64,000 nt of DNA from Bacteroidota bacterium. GTDB lineage: Bacteria > Bacteroidota > Bacteroidia > AKYH767-A > 2013-40CM-41-45. Every line of letters begins with the position of its first letter. Within the stretch, counting starts at the first letter, position 1. The notes below the pieces were generated by a model that saw nothing but the letters and a program-made list of their open reading frames with translations, made no database searches and was not told where the DNA came from. Below are positions 10,246 through 20,033 of this stretch, piece after piece. The stretch is taken from NCBI GenBank assembly GCA_016721305.1, contig JADKIH010000007.1:1-64000 (forward strand), read 5' to 3'. A program made the position numbers and the translations under genes.

Positions 10246-10345
10246 GCAACTCGCAACTCGCAACTCGCAACTCGCAACTCGCAACCCGCAACTCGCAACC
10301 CGCAACCCGCAACCCGCAACTCGTAACCCGTAACTCGCAACCCGT
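10246..10345. repeat. Heptamer repeat CGCAACT, about 14 units
   Basis: About 14 tandem 7-base units of cgcaact with variants cgcaacc and cgtaacc, preceded by degenerate units (acctcgtacc, ccgttcc). The array ends exactly at the stop codon of the minus-strand ABC transporter gene. Seven is not a multiple of three, so each frame reads a repeating heptapeptide (RVASCEL on minus). The open frames over it are an artefact. Confidence 0.85.
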
Positions 10346-12141
10346 CTACTGCACTTCCTCCAACATCTGTTTCTCAAACAGCTCAAAGTATTCACCTTTC
10401 GCTTCAATGAGTGAATCATGATTTCCTCGTTCGACAATCTTTCCGTTGTCGAGGAAGATGATTTCATCGGCGTCACGGACAGAACTTACGCGGTGAGAAA
10501 TAATCACAGAAGTACGACCTTTCATAATCTCTGTGAGATTGTTGAGGATTTGTCGTTCGGTATTGGTATCGACGGCGCTGAGGCAATCGTCGAAGATGAG
10601 GATCTTAGGACGTTTGATGATGGCGCGGGCGATGGACAATCGTTGTTTTTGTCCGCCGGATAATGTGATACCTCGTTCTCCGATCATTGTATCGAAATTT
10701 TTCGGGAAGTCCATGATGTTATCGTAGATCACAGCTTCCTTTGCGGCGCTCATTGCCATCGTTCGACGTTCAGCCTCGGGAATCTCTTTATGAATGCCAA
10801 ACAAGATGTTATTTTGAATCGTATCGCTGAACAGGAAAACATCCTGCGGAACGTATCCGGTTTGTTGTCGGACAGAATAGAGTGGAAGCAATTCAATATG
10901 CGTATCATCGATCAGTACATGACCTTCCGTTGAATCGTACATGCGCAATAGAAGATTGGCTATCGTTGATTTCCCGCTACCCGTGCGGCCCAGAATGGCA
11001 ATTGATTTTCCGGGATCTACGGTGAATGAAACATTGTTCAGCGCCTTGATTCCGGAATCAGGATAGTCGAAGCTTACGTTACGGAATTCGATTTTGCCTT
11101 TCAGTTCTTTTTCCGTCAGAACAGCACTGGTAATTTCCGGTTCGAGATGTAAAAATTCATTGATACGTTCCTGAGAAGCTGCTGCTCGTTGGATAATCGA
11201 CGTAACCCATCCCAAAGAAGCCATCGGCCACGTGAGCATGTTTACATAAATAATGAACTCTGCAATGTTTCCTGCCGTAGCACGTCCGGAAATGACTTCC
11301 TGTCCTCCGATGTAAACGACAAGCAGCGTACTTAAGCCGACTAAGAGCAACATAAGAGGAAGAAGAACGAATTAATTTTCACTAATTCCATATTCTTCGA
11401 CTTATACACTTCGCTCTCTCTTGCGAATTCCTTAGTGGAGACTTCTTCTTTTACAAATGATTTTAAAATTCGAATTCCGCTAAACGATTCCTGAACATAC
11501 GTACTCAAACGACTTTGTTGCTTTTGAACTTCTTCGCTTTTACGATTCATCAAATCGCTTACGTAGTAAATTGAAATCGACAAGAAGGGCAGAGGAGCAA
11601 GTACATAAAGCGTCATCGTCACATTTACCGTCAGCATTTTTATTGTAATGAGGACGATGAGCACGATGAGATTGATCGAATACATAATCGCCGGTCCCAC
11701 ATACATACGCACACGACCGACATCTTCACTGATACGATTCATTAAATCGCCCGTATTATTACGACGATAAAAAGCGAGACTTAATCTTTGATAATGCGTG
11801 TAGATTTCATTTTTAAGATCGAACTCAATTCGTCGCGACATCACGATGATGGTTTGACGCATAAAGAACATGAGCATACCCCGAACCAAAGCCACCACAA
11901 TTATCGTGATCAGGAACATTCCAACCTGTTGAGTGATCTGATTAACCAGAAGATTTCTACCCGCTTCGGTGCTCTCCAAACTGATGTTTTTCATCGATCC
12001 GACAACTGAGTCGATCGACTGTCTGACGACCTTAGCGGGGTAGATAGCCCCGAAATTTTGCGCAATAACGAAGATTCCACCCAATAGCAGATGCCACTTA
12101 TATTTCCAGAAATACGAATTTAGGTGTCTTAATGATTTCAT
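10346..12141 (-). CDS. ABC exporter, fused permease and ATPase (one frameshift)
   Basis: About 598 residues in two frames joined near 11345 (KINSFFFLL into MLLLVGLSTLLVVYIGG). The first half is a six-helix type I exporter membrane domain (GGIFVIAQNFGAIYPAKVV ... DLMNRISEDVGRVR). The second is an ATPase with Walker A ILGRTGSGKST, signature LSGGQKQRLSIARA, Walker B ILIFDDCLSAVD and switch ISHRVSSVRDAD. I chose the start MKSLRHLNSYFWKYKW at 12141 over longer upstream frames because it directly precedes the first helix. Family: MsbA/multidrug-type half transporters working as dimers in the inner membrane. The substrate cannot be told. Divergent from leucine dehydrogenase. Confidence 0.85.
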
Positions 12142-12231
12142 AATCAGCCCTCCACGGCCCTGTTTGTAGCCTTGAAAAATAACCCTACCTTTTCCCCGCC
12201 GCAAGGCGAAACTAAACTAACCACCCATCCT

Positions 12232-13362
12232 ATGATTGAAGTAAAAGATGCAAAAGAAATCAAATCTGCGTCAGATTTCATATTTGGTAATCCATCATTT
12301 GCTAACCACGAACAAGTAGTTTTTTGCCACGATAAAGATACCGGTTTAAAGGCAATTATCGCAATACATAATACGACTCTCGGTCCTGCATTGGGAGGAA
12401 CACGTATGTGGAATTACAAAAGCGATGCTGAAGCTGTTTATGACGTTCTCCGTTTATCACGTGGTATGACTTATAAAGCCGCTATTTCAGGATTGAAATT
12501 AGGCGGTGGTAAAGCCGTTATTTTTGGAGACTCTGCCAAAGACAAAACGCCGGAAATGTTTATGAAGTATGGCGAATTTGTGGAGAGACTTAACGGAAAA
12601 TACATCACAGCAGAAGATGTCGGTACCAGTACAAAGGATATGGAATATATCCGCACAGCAACTAAGCATGTAACAGGTCTTCCTGAAAACATGGGCGGTA
12701 GTGGCGATCCTTCGCCGGTTACAGCTTATGGTGTATTCATGGGAATGAAAGCTTCAGCCAAACAAAAATGGGGAAGCGATAAATTAGCCGGAAAGAAGAT
12801 CGCTATTCAGGGTGTAGGTCACGTAGGAGAAAATCTGGTGCGTTTGGTTTCTGAAGAAGGAGCTAAGGTTTATATCACCGATATGAATCAGGCAAAATTG
12901 CAGGATCTTGCGACAAAATATAATGCTGAAATCACAACATTAGATGGCATTTATGATGTCGACATGGATATTTATGCTCCATGTGCATTGGGTGCTACTC
13001 TGAATACTAAAAATATCAATCGTTTAAAATGCGGCGTAGTTTCAGGCGCAGCAAACAATCAGTTAGCCGATGAGAAAATCCACGGTGAAATGCTGGCTGC
13101 GAAAGGAATTTTATACGCTCCTGACTTCCTCATCAATGCAGGTGGTTTGATTAACGTATATAGCGAGTTGCACGGTTACGATCGTAAGCATTCATTGCAA
13201 CATACAGAACACATCTACGATACGACACTCGAAATTTTCAGCAAAGCCGTGAAAGAAAACATCACCACGCTGGAAGCAGCAAAGAAAATTGCTGAAGAAC
13301 GTATCGAAGCTGCACGCAAAAATAATTCAGGATCGTGTTTCATGAAAACACGTCCATTTTAG
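12232..13362 (+). CDS. ldh: Leucine dehydrogenase (Glu/Leu/Phe/Val dehydrogenase family)
   Basis: NAD-dependent oxidative deamination of branched-chain amino acids, feeding leucine catabolism or branched-chain fatty acid precursors. At 376 residues it has normal length. Seen: the GPALGGTRMW segment, KAAISGLKLGGGKAVI with its catalytic lysine, the dinucleotide fold at GKKIAIQGVGHVGENLV, and PCALGATLN. An in-frame upstream extension to 12172 exists. MIEVKDAKEIKSASDFIF at 12232 matches the usual N-terminus and follows the divergent promoter region. Substrate preference for leucine is by family resemblance; phenylalanine or valine are alternatives. Confidence 0.88.
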   Translation: MIEVKDAKEIKSASDFIFGNPSFANHEQVVFCHDKDTGLKAIIAIHNTTLGPALGGTRMWNYKSDAEAVYDVLRLSRGMTYKAAISGLKLGGGKAVIFGDSAKDKTPEMFMKYGEFVERLNGKYITAEDVGTSTKDMEYIRTATKHVTGLPENMGGSGDPSPVTAYGVFMGMKASAKQKWGSDKLAGKKIAIQGVGHVGENLVRLVSEEGAKVYITDMNQAKLQDLATKYNAEITTLDGIYDVDMDIYAPCALGATLNTKNINRLKCGVVSGAANNQLADEKIHGEMLAAKGILYAPDFLINAGGLINVYSELHGYDRKHSLQHTEHIYDTTLEIFSKAVKENITTLEAAKKIAEERIEAARKNNSGSCFMKTRPF

Positions 13363-13379
13363 TAATAGTAAAACTTACA

Positions 13380-13410
13380 GATGACGGCTCGACTTGTTCG
13401 TTCCGTCATC
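13380..13410 (+). terminator. Stem-loop after leucine dehydrogenase
   Basis: Eight-base perfect arms gatgacgg (13380-13387) and ccgtcatc (13403-13410), loop of 15, followed by tttaatt. A plausible weak intrinsic terminator between ldh and nusB. Confidence 0.55.
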
Positions 13411-13436
13411 TTTAATTCAAATACCATTCGTTCCTG

Positions 13437-14368
13437 ATGTTAAGTCGTCGTCAAATCCGGATCAAAGTGTTGCAAGCTTTGTATGCCTTCTTTCAGGCAG
13501 AAAAAAGTGATCTCGCTATTGCCGAAAGAGAAATGATCCGCAGTATTGACAAAGTATATGAGTTGTACATCTACATGCTCTTGTTTTTTCAGGAGCTTGC
13601 CGATTCCGACCGCACCGATAAGGATGATCTCCATCTCAAATTTTTCCCCAGTCAGGAGGAATTAAAAGCCAAACGTCGTTTATTCGAATTAAAGTTCATT
13701 AATGAACTCGAGCAGGACAAGGAATTCCGTCGTCATGCCGAACGTACAAAACTCAGCTGGCAGAAAGAGCAAGACCTTATTCGTAAGATCTTCCTTGATG
13801 TTAAAAAATCAGAAGAGTACCGCGAGTTCCTGAAGAACGATGATGCTTCCGAGAAGGATTTTCTCATTGGCATTCTAAAGGCTTTTATTGAAAAGTCGGA
13901 TGCAATGCAGCATCACATCGAAGAGGAGAATATTTTCTGGACGGAGGATTACGATTTTATCATGCACATCATTGCTCGTACGATCCGCAGTTTTACGATA
14001 CCGGTAAGTTCGAATTGATGCCTTTATATAAGGACGAAGAAGATGATAAGGAATTTGCAAGAAAGCTTTTCAATCAGACCATTCTTCACAACAAAGAATT
14101 TGAAGCCTCAATTTCAGAGCGAACAAAGAATTGGGAAGTAGAACGAATTGCATTAATGGACATTCTCATTTTGAAAATGGCTTTGGCCGAATTAATTTCG
14201 TTCCCGAATATTCCGGTGAAAGTGTCGATCAACGAATTCATCGACATCTCCAAAGATTTCAGTACTCCAAAGAGTAAGCAATTTGTAAACGGCGTGATAG
14301 ATAAATTGGCAGCCGATTACAAAGAGCAGGGGAAAATTGTGAAAACCGGTCGTGGTCTCGTTAATTAA
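13437..14368 (+). CDS. nusB: Transcription antitermination factor NusB (one frameshift)
   Basis: RNA-binding factor for rRNA antitermination. The N-terminal part (MLSRRQIRIKVLQALYAFFQ) starts with the family's first helix. The C-terminal part (ERIALMDILILKMALAELISFPNIPVKVSINEFIDISKDF, then SKQFVNGVIDKL) is the most conserved portion. The total of about 310 residues matches the long Bacteroidota form. The two frames meet near 13992. Adding one T to the run gtttta there gives SFYDTGKFELMPLYKDEED without interruption, so the break is a homopolymer error. It heads a conserved Bacteroidota cluster (nusB, DUF1573, yajC, ybbR, coaE). Confidence 0.92.
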
Positions 14369-14395
14369 GCACACACTCAATTAATACCATAAACT

Positions 14396-14875
14396 ATGAT
14401 TCATACCATCAAAAAATCACTTGCGTTATTTTTTGCCATTACACTTCTTGCTTCCTGCAACGGAAATAAGAGCAGCAATGTACCCGAAAATGCAATCAAT
14501 CCTGATGTCATGAACAATCCTGCTACGGCAGCTCCGACAGGCAATCCAAAGGATAATGTTCCTGTATATCAATTCGATTTTCAGGAGCACGATTTCGGAA
14601 CGATGACTCAGGGTGAAAAAGTTTCGTTTGCTTATCGATTCCGGAATGTAGGTAAAGCAGATCTCATCATTCGTTCTGCCAACGGAAGTTGCGGTTGCAC
14701 AGTTCCTGAATGGCCAAAGGATCCAATTAAGCCGGGAGAATACGGCATTGTAAATGTCACGTTTAACAGCGAAGGAAAAGAAGGATTACAGCACAAAACC
14801 GTAACATTGATTGGCAATACAATTCCTAATACGTATGTTTTGTCTGTTAAAGCAAATGTGATTAAGCCTGAGTAA
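14396..14875 (+). CDS. DUF1573 lipoprotein
   Basis: A 159-residue lipoprotein with signal peptide and lipobox LLASC (C21). After a low-complexity Asn/Pro linker comes the DUF1573 domain (FDFQEHDFGTMTQGEKVSFAYRFRNVG, then NGSCGCTVPEWPKDPIKPGE), an immunoglobulin-like fold related to ASH/MSP domains. The GCGCT-type motif is typical of the family. Function is unknown. Periplasmic, inner- or outer-membrane anchored (inferred). It keeps its place between nusB and yajC, as in other Bacteroidota. Confidence 0.85.
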   Translation: MIHTIKKSLALFFAITLLASCNGNKSSNVPENAINPDVMNNPATAAPTGNPKDNVPVYQFDFQEHDFGTMTQGEKVSFAYRFRNVGKADLIIRSANGSCGCTVPEWPKDPIKPGEYGIVNVTFNSEGKEGLQHKTVTLIGNTIPNTYVLSVKANVIKPE

Positions 14876-14924
14876 TAACCGGCCACCTGTTATCAATCAT
14901 TAAAACTCAATAAACACTAAATAA

Positions 14925-15245
14925 ATGACTCTCTCAATCTTATTACAAGCACAAGGTGGCGGTATTATGAACATTGTGTTCTTATTATCGATCATCGTTG
15001 TTTTTTACTTCTTCATGATTCGCCCACAGGTGAAAAAACAAAAACAGGAAAAAGAATTCAGAGAATCGCTTACTAAAGGAGCGAAGATCGTTACCATCGG
15101 AGGAATTCATGGCCGTATTATTGAAGTAAACGATCGTACATTCCTGGTTGAAATTGATTCTAATGTTCGTGTTAAATTGGAAAAGACAGCAGTGTCGGCC
15201 GATGCAACACGTACACTTGATGTACAGCCCAAAGCGACAGCTTAA
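14925..15245 (+). CDS. yajC: Preprotein translocase accessory subunit YajC
   Basis: A 106-residue inner-membrane protein with a single membrane helix (IMNIVFLLSIIVVFYFFMIRPQVKKQKQ) followed by a small cytoplasmic domain (GAKIVTIGGIHGRIIEVND). YajC associates with SecDF and the Sec translocon. Length, topology and the FFMIRPQ motif are diagnostic. Intact. Confidence 0.93.
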   Translation: MTLSILLQAQGGGIMNIVFLLSIIVVFYFFMIRPQVKKQKQEKEFRESLTKGAKIVTIGGIHGRIIEVNDRTFLVEIDSNVRVKLEKTAVSADATRTLDVQPKATA

Positions 15246-15325
15246 TTGCCAACATCGGTTCCGGTTGTTTTCTTCGCCGATCAGTTTTCAATAGTTTCGA
15301 AACAATTTATCAGAGAGGTAATACT

Positions 15326-16317
15326 GTGAAAGACATCAACTCAAATCTCCTGAACAATCAACCGCCCGGTCGTTTACGACTGAACAGGCGATTGACTATT
15401 GTTCTGATTTGTTTTGGAATCTCAGCAGTATTTTGGCTTCTTATTGCTTTGTCGCGGGAATATCCTTCAGAGATGGTTATTCCTGTCAGCTATTCGAATA
15501 TTCCCGGCAAAAAAGTAGTCGTAAACGATCTGCCCAAGATTATTACCGTTGAAATTAAGACAACCGGATTTCGGATTATAAGTAATAGTTTCCGAAAATC
15601 GTTTGATCCGATTCAGATCGATGTAGCCGGTAAAATGCAGACTTTGGTTTTGTCGTCGGGCATCTTAGCATTGCCTTCACAGAGCTTCCTGTCAGATTTT
15701 TCCAGACCATTAGGAAAGGAAATTTCGATAACAGGCTTTAAACCTGATTCGATCATTTTAATTTCAAGGATAAAGAGACGCGTTTGATTCCGGTTCGTCT
15801 GAATTTCAAAGGAACGTTTCAAAAACAATACGACACCACATCGGCAGCTATAATCACGCCCTCTGTGATCGAAGTCTCCGGACCTCCGTCTGAATTGGCG
15901 AAAGTAGATTTTATCACCACTGAATTACTCGTAGGAAATGATTTGAAGGCGGATTTGAAAGCAAAAGTCGGATTGGTAAAGAACAAATTGCTGAGTTACT
16001 CCAGCGATCAGGTTCAGGTTAGAATACCTGTCGAAAAATTTACGGAAGGTAGTATTGACCTGGAGTTGCATGCAATAAATGTCAGCTCAGGATATTCCTT
16101 AAAGACTTTCCCGGAAACGGTTAAAGTCAGATATGTAGTTCCTCTGAGCTATTATAACAAAGTCAATCCTTCACTTTTCGATGGCATTGTCGACGGTGAG
16201 CATTTGGAAGATTCTCATCCTGATAAGCTCAATGTAAAACTCATGACAAAACCGGATTTTGTTCGAACAGTTTCCATTGAACCTCAGAAGGTCGACTATA
16301 TCTTACGCAAGCAATGA
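15326..16317 (+). CDS. YbbR-like domain protein (one frameshift)
   Basis: About 330 residues with a GTG start preceded by agagaggta. An N-terminal membrane helix (IVLICFGISAVFWLLIALS) leads into extracytoplasmic YbbR-type repeats (YPSEMVIPVSYSNIPGKKVVVNDLPKIITVEIKTTG; later VIEVSGPPSELAKVDFITTE). Family members (CdaR) regulate the diadenylate cyclase CdaA; whether that holds here is inference. The frame is lost near 15757 (run of four T). One added T gives FNFKDKETRLIPVRLNFKG. Its stop overlaps the coaE start (ATGA). Confidence 0.8.
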
Positions 16318-16928
16318 AAATCATCGGTATCACAGGTGGAATCGGAAGCGGGAAATCGGTAGTATGCCAAATCTTTTCGCATCTCGGCATTCCTGTTTAC
16401 GAAGCCGATTCAGCTGCAAAAATTTTGTACGATAAATATCCGGAACTGAAAGAGCAGGTGAGAGAGAAAATTTCGCCGGAAGCACTTGATAAATCAGGTA
16501 ATATCAATCGCAAACGATTAGCCGAAATCGTTTTTCAAGACCCGGAGAAATTAAAAATCCTGAATCAGATTGTTCATCCGATCGTCGCGTGGGATTTTAA
16601 GCACTGGATTGACTCACATCGCGGATATCCTTATCTGATTAAAGAAGCCGCCATTCTATTTGAAAGCGGAGCCGACAAAGCCTGCAATCAAATTATTACC
16701 GTTACTTCTCCGTTGGAATTGCGTTTGCAGCGGCTCAGAGAGCGCGATAAAAAGACTAAAGCTGAAATCGAGGCTATTATTTCGAAGCAGATGAACGATG
16801 AAGATCGAATCAGTCGTTCTGATTACACGATTATGAATGATGAACAGCAGATGCTAATTCCACAAGTGCTGAAAATTCACGAGGCCATTTTAAAATCCAG
16901 TTCGCCATCTGCGCCGAAAGCATCGTAA
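16314..16928 (+). CDS. coaE: Dephospho-CoA kinase
   Basis: Last step of coenzyme A synthesis. 204 residues with P-loop GITGGIGSGKS (residues 5-15), YEADSAAKIL, and HPIVAWDFKHW / EAAILFESG as in the family. The C-terminus (HEAILKSSSPSAPKAS) is slightly extended. Start overlaps the ybbR stop; its own stop overlaps the next ATG (TAATG), so the genes are translationally coupled. Confidence 0.93.
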   Translation: MKIIGITGGIGSGKSVVCQIFSHLGIPVYEADSAAKILYDKYPELKEQVREKISPEALDKSGNINRKRLAEIVFQDPEKLKILNQIVHPIVAWDFKHWIDSHRGYPYLIKEAAILFESGADKACNQIITVTSPLELRLQRLRERDKKTKAEIEAIISKQMNDEDRISRSDYTIMNDEQQMLIPQVLKIHEAILKSSSPSAPKAS

Positions 16929-17880
16929 TGAGCAGCGTCCCAACCGTCAACAATTTTCTCACTCCAACTAAAACCGGTTTATATTGCTTTGCCGGTGATT
17001 TTTATTTGGATCCAAAGCGTGGTGTACATCGCGCCCTCATTTCACATGCTCACGGCGATCATGCTGTTGCACATAATGGAAATATCTACTGCACCGCACC
17101 AACGGAATCCTTCATGCACGAACGTCTGGGGAGTAATCTTTTCTCGCAATTTCATCAAGTTGAATACGGAAGACCATTTAAGATAAATGATGTGATTGTC
17201 ACATTTTATCCGCAGGACATATGCTTGGCAGTGCGCAGATTTTAATGGAATATCAGAATGAGCGCTATTTGTACACCGGCGATTTCAAAGTTCAGCCTGA
17301 TGCCAGCTGCGAACCGTATCAGAATGTTCTTTGCGATCATTTAGTGACAGAGACAACGTTTGCCTCACCCGAATATATTCACCCGAATCCTGCGGAAGAA
17401 ATTTTCCGCCTGGCCGACAGAAAAGTAAATGTAGTAGTTGGAGCTTATGCCGTTGGAAAGGCTCAGCGTCTAACGTCGATGATAGCCAAGTTATGCCCTG
17501 AAATTCCTTTGTATGTGCATCCGGAGCTCATTACTTATCACCGAATCTATGAAAAGCATGGATTTAACTTAGGCGAATGGAAACCCTATAGAAGAGCTGA
17601 ATTCAAAAATGAAGAGCAAAGCTTTTACATTGTTTCTCCATCTCAGTTCAATCGTTTTTCGAGAAATAAAAATGTTTTAAAGGTATTTGCCACCGGATGG
17701 AAGCAATCCTACTATCAGTGTGATGAGGTCTTAAACATCAGCGATCACGCCGACTGGAACGATTTGCTTCAAGTAGTGAAGAATTCAGGCGCAAAACACG
17801 TTTATACCGTTCATGGTGACGGGAATCATTTGAAAAATCATCTCGAAGGAAGTAATATAGGAGTGACAATTCTTTCGTAA
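16928..17880 (+). CDS. MBL-fold exonuclease-like protein (one frameshift)
   Basis: About 316 residues. It has the metallo-beta-lactamase motif SHAHGDHAVAH near residue 40, then AGHMLGSAQILME, YTGDFKVQPD, and the later VYTVHGDGNHL. These fit the beta-CASP-lacking relatives of the YSH1/CPSF73 group, often annotated as ligase-associated DNA exonuclease or mRNA 3'-processing factor. Two zinc ions are expected at the His/Asp cluster. The break near 17211 is mended by one G (CCGGCAGGACAT), giving YPAGHMLGS. No DNA ligase is adjacent here. Nucleic-acid substrate uncertain. Confidence 0.8.
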
Positions 17881-17889
17881 CTTTCAAGT

Positions 17890-19374
17890 ATGAAAATACT
17901 TTCGGCAGCACAGATTCGGTTGGCAGATCAGTACACGATTGCCAACGAACCGATTTCTTCGATTGACTTGATGGAACGGGCAGCTCTGGCTTGCTTCGAT
18001 TGGTTGGTTAATCATTATTCACAAGCCACGTTCATCACAGTTTATTGCGGACACGGAAACAACGGGGGAGATGGTTTGGCCATTGCGCGATTACTTACCA
18101 TTGCCGGTAAAACTGTCAGAGTAATGATACTCACAGGCGGAGAACCCTCACCGGATTTTGCCGAAAACTTGAATCGATTAAAAAAGCTCAAGACGGAGAT
18201 TGTTGAATTATCGGAGAGTAAGTCGATTCCGGTTAACAATAACTGCGATTTAATCATAGACGCAATTTTCGGTACAGGTATCAAGAGGAAAGTCGGGGAG
18301 TGGCATGGGGAAATTATTCAACATATTAATTCTTCTAAATGTCCGATTGTTTCGATCGACATGCCGTCAGGTTTACGTGCCGATGAGCCTTCCGAAGGAG
18401 AAATTGTCAAAGCAACTTATACACTTACATTCCAGCAGCCGAAGCTTTCATTTTTCTTTCCTGAGAATGGCGCATACACAGGTAAATGGATTTGCCTGGA
18501 TATTGGATTATCCAAAGAATATTTGAATTCTCAGATCAGTGAATATTATTTGACAGATAAAGATTATGTCGATGCACATTTTAAAAGCCGATCTGTTTTT
18601 TCTCATAAGGGAAGCTTCGGACATTCACTGTTGATTGCAGGAAGTCGCGGCAAGTATGGAGCGGCAATTTTAGCAGCGAGAGCTTGCGTTCGTTCCGGCT
18701 CGGGCTTGCTGACGATGCACGTCCCTTCAGAGGCATCGATGCTTATTCATCAGTCATGCCCTGAAGCGATGGTAGATGCCGATTTACATCCGGAATTTTT
18801 AAGTTCTGTATCGTCGTTGGAAAAGTACACTGCAATTGGTATTGGCCCGGGACTAGGAACGCGAAGCGAAACAGCTAATGCCTTTTTGGATTTACTGCCT
18901 AATTATGAAAGGCCGATGGTCATTGATGCCGATGCCTTGAATATACTTTCAGAAAACCCTTCGTTTATCGAACACCTACCAAAGAATTCAATTCTCACTC
19001 CGCATCTGAAAGAGTTTGCGCGTCTGATTGGAGAAAGTACAAATGGATTTGAACGATTGAAAAAACAAGTTGATTTCGCCATGAAGCATCAACTTATTAT
19101 TGTACTGAAAGGAGCTTTTACCGCCATCGCTTTACCTGACGGCCGCGTTTACTTTAACTCAACGGGCAATCCGGGATTGGCTAAAGGTGGGAGTGGAGAT
19201 GTGCTCACAGGATTCTGTACCGGCTTTTTAGCACAGGGTTATTCACCTGAGGAAGCCGCAGTGCTTGCGGTATACTACCATGGACTAAGTGCCGACAAAG
19301 TGGTATTGGATCGCCCTGATTTTTCTATTACTCCAAGTGATATTATTGATTATTTTGGCAAAATAATTGCATAA
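17890..19374 (+). CDS. nnr: Bifunctional NAD(P)H-hydrate repair enzyme
   Basis: Two fused activities: an N-terminal NAD(P)HX epimerase (residues about 1-215; GHGNNGGDGLAIARLL, IIDAIFGTGI, SIDMPSGL) and a C-terminal ADP-dependent NAD(P)HX dehydratase (about 225-490; IGIGPGLGTRSET, VIDADALNIL, TPHLKEFARL, LKGAFTAIALPDG, GNPGLAKGGSGDVLTG). Together they regenerate damaged reduced nicotinamide cofactors. 494 residues, normal, intact. Starts ten bases after the MBL gene. Confidence 0.94.
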   Translation: MKILSAAQIRLADQYTIANEPISSIDLMERAALACFDWLVNHYSQATFITVYCGHGNNGGDGLAIARLLTIAGKTVRVMILTGGEPSPDFAENLNRLKKLKTEIVELSESKSIPVNNNCDLIIDAIFGTGIKRKVGEWHGEIIQHINSSKCPIVSIDMPSGLRADEPSEGEIVKATYTLTFQQPKLSFFFPENGAYTGKWICLDIGLSKEYLNSQISEYYLTDKDYVDAHFKSRSVFSHKGSFGHSLLIAGSRGKYGAAILAARACVRSGSGLLTMHVPSEASMLIHQSCPEAMVDADLHPEFLSSVSSLEKYTAIGIGPGLGTRSETANAFLDLLPNYERPMVIDADALNILSENPSFIEHLPKNSILTPHLKEFARLIGESTNGFERLKKQVDFAMKHQLIIVLKGAFTAIALPDGRVYFNSTGNPGLAKGGSGDVLTGFCTGFLAQGYSPEEAAVLAVYYHGLSADKVVLDRPDFSITPSDIIDYFGKIIA

Positions 19375-19511
19375 AAGCCAAATCGTTTTTGAGACAAGAA
19401 AAAAATACATCCTGCCATATATCTTAACGTTTTTATAAGATGAGTTTGGATGTCAATTTTATACTCTTGCACCACCATACAAAAACTATAAACTCAAAAT
19501 AATCCAATCGT

Positions 19512-19897
19512 ATGAAAACAAACATTAAAATTGCTGTAGCAACATTTTGCTTATCGGCAGGTCTATTTTTCGCTTTCGGTTTTAAACCGGCAGAATCCAA
19601 AACCGTTTACACTCAAATCACCACTGTAGAATCGGTAGTTCCCGGAGGACTCGGTCGTTCAAGAATGATCACCACAGATCCAAACGGAGAGTACAAAGAA
19701 TTAGACATGGAAAACTTTTTCTCTTTAGTCGGAATCAACTTCGGTAACATCCGCAAAACGACAAAATTATTACCGATAAAATGAATCAAATGATAAACGA
19801 CGGCTGGACACTCGATCAGGTAAATTCAGGAGTATACAGTGCGGATAAGAGTACGGGGATTTTTGTGACACGGTACTTGTTTAAAAAGTCACTTTAA
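19512..19897 (+). CDS. Small secreted protein of unknown function (one frameshift)
   Basis: A cleavable signal peptide (KIAVATFCLSAGLFFAFGFKPAES) and a mature part with VYTQITTVESVVPGGLGRSRM. The first frame stops at 19784. Adding one A to the run of four A near 19757 extends it through KNDKIITDKMNQMINDGW, then TLDQVNSGVYSADKSTGIF, to the stop at 19895-19897, about 128 residues. The new C-terminus looks like a DUF4177-type tail (MINDGWTLDQV...). Family not certain. Confidence 0.6.
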
Positions 19898-20033
19898 AAT
19901 TAGCTGATTTGATGATTAGCTAATTAGCTGATGGTGCTTCAGGGGAGAAGCAACAGCTCCAAAAAAAACTTAAATGGAATAAACGAGGCAGTTCAATTAG
20001 CTAATTAGCTAATCAGCAAATTAGCTAATTGTA
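19898..20033. repeat. Octamer-type intergenic repeat (TTAGCTAA/TTAGCTGA)
   Basis: Several copies of an 8-base unit (ttagctaa, ttagctga, with tcagcaaa variants) lie at 19900-19942 and 19996-20033. They begin directly after the stop of the small secreted gene and run into the stop of the minus-strand tsaC-like gene. A related copy follows the transglycosylase gene at 63167-63190 and shares the extended form attagctgatgg plus gtgcttc. Confidence 0.7.

Noticed and set aside
10158..10476. Open frames reading repeated RVASCEL peptides on the minus strand
   Set aside because: They arise from the 7-base tandem repeat, which leaves frames open; there is no start context, and one frame overlaps the ABC transporter coding region.
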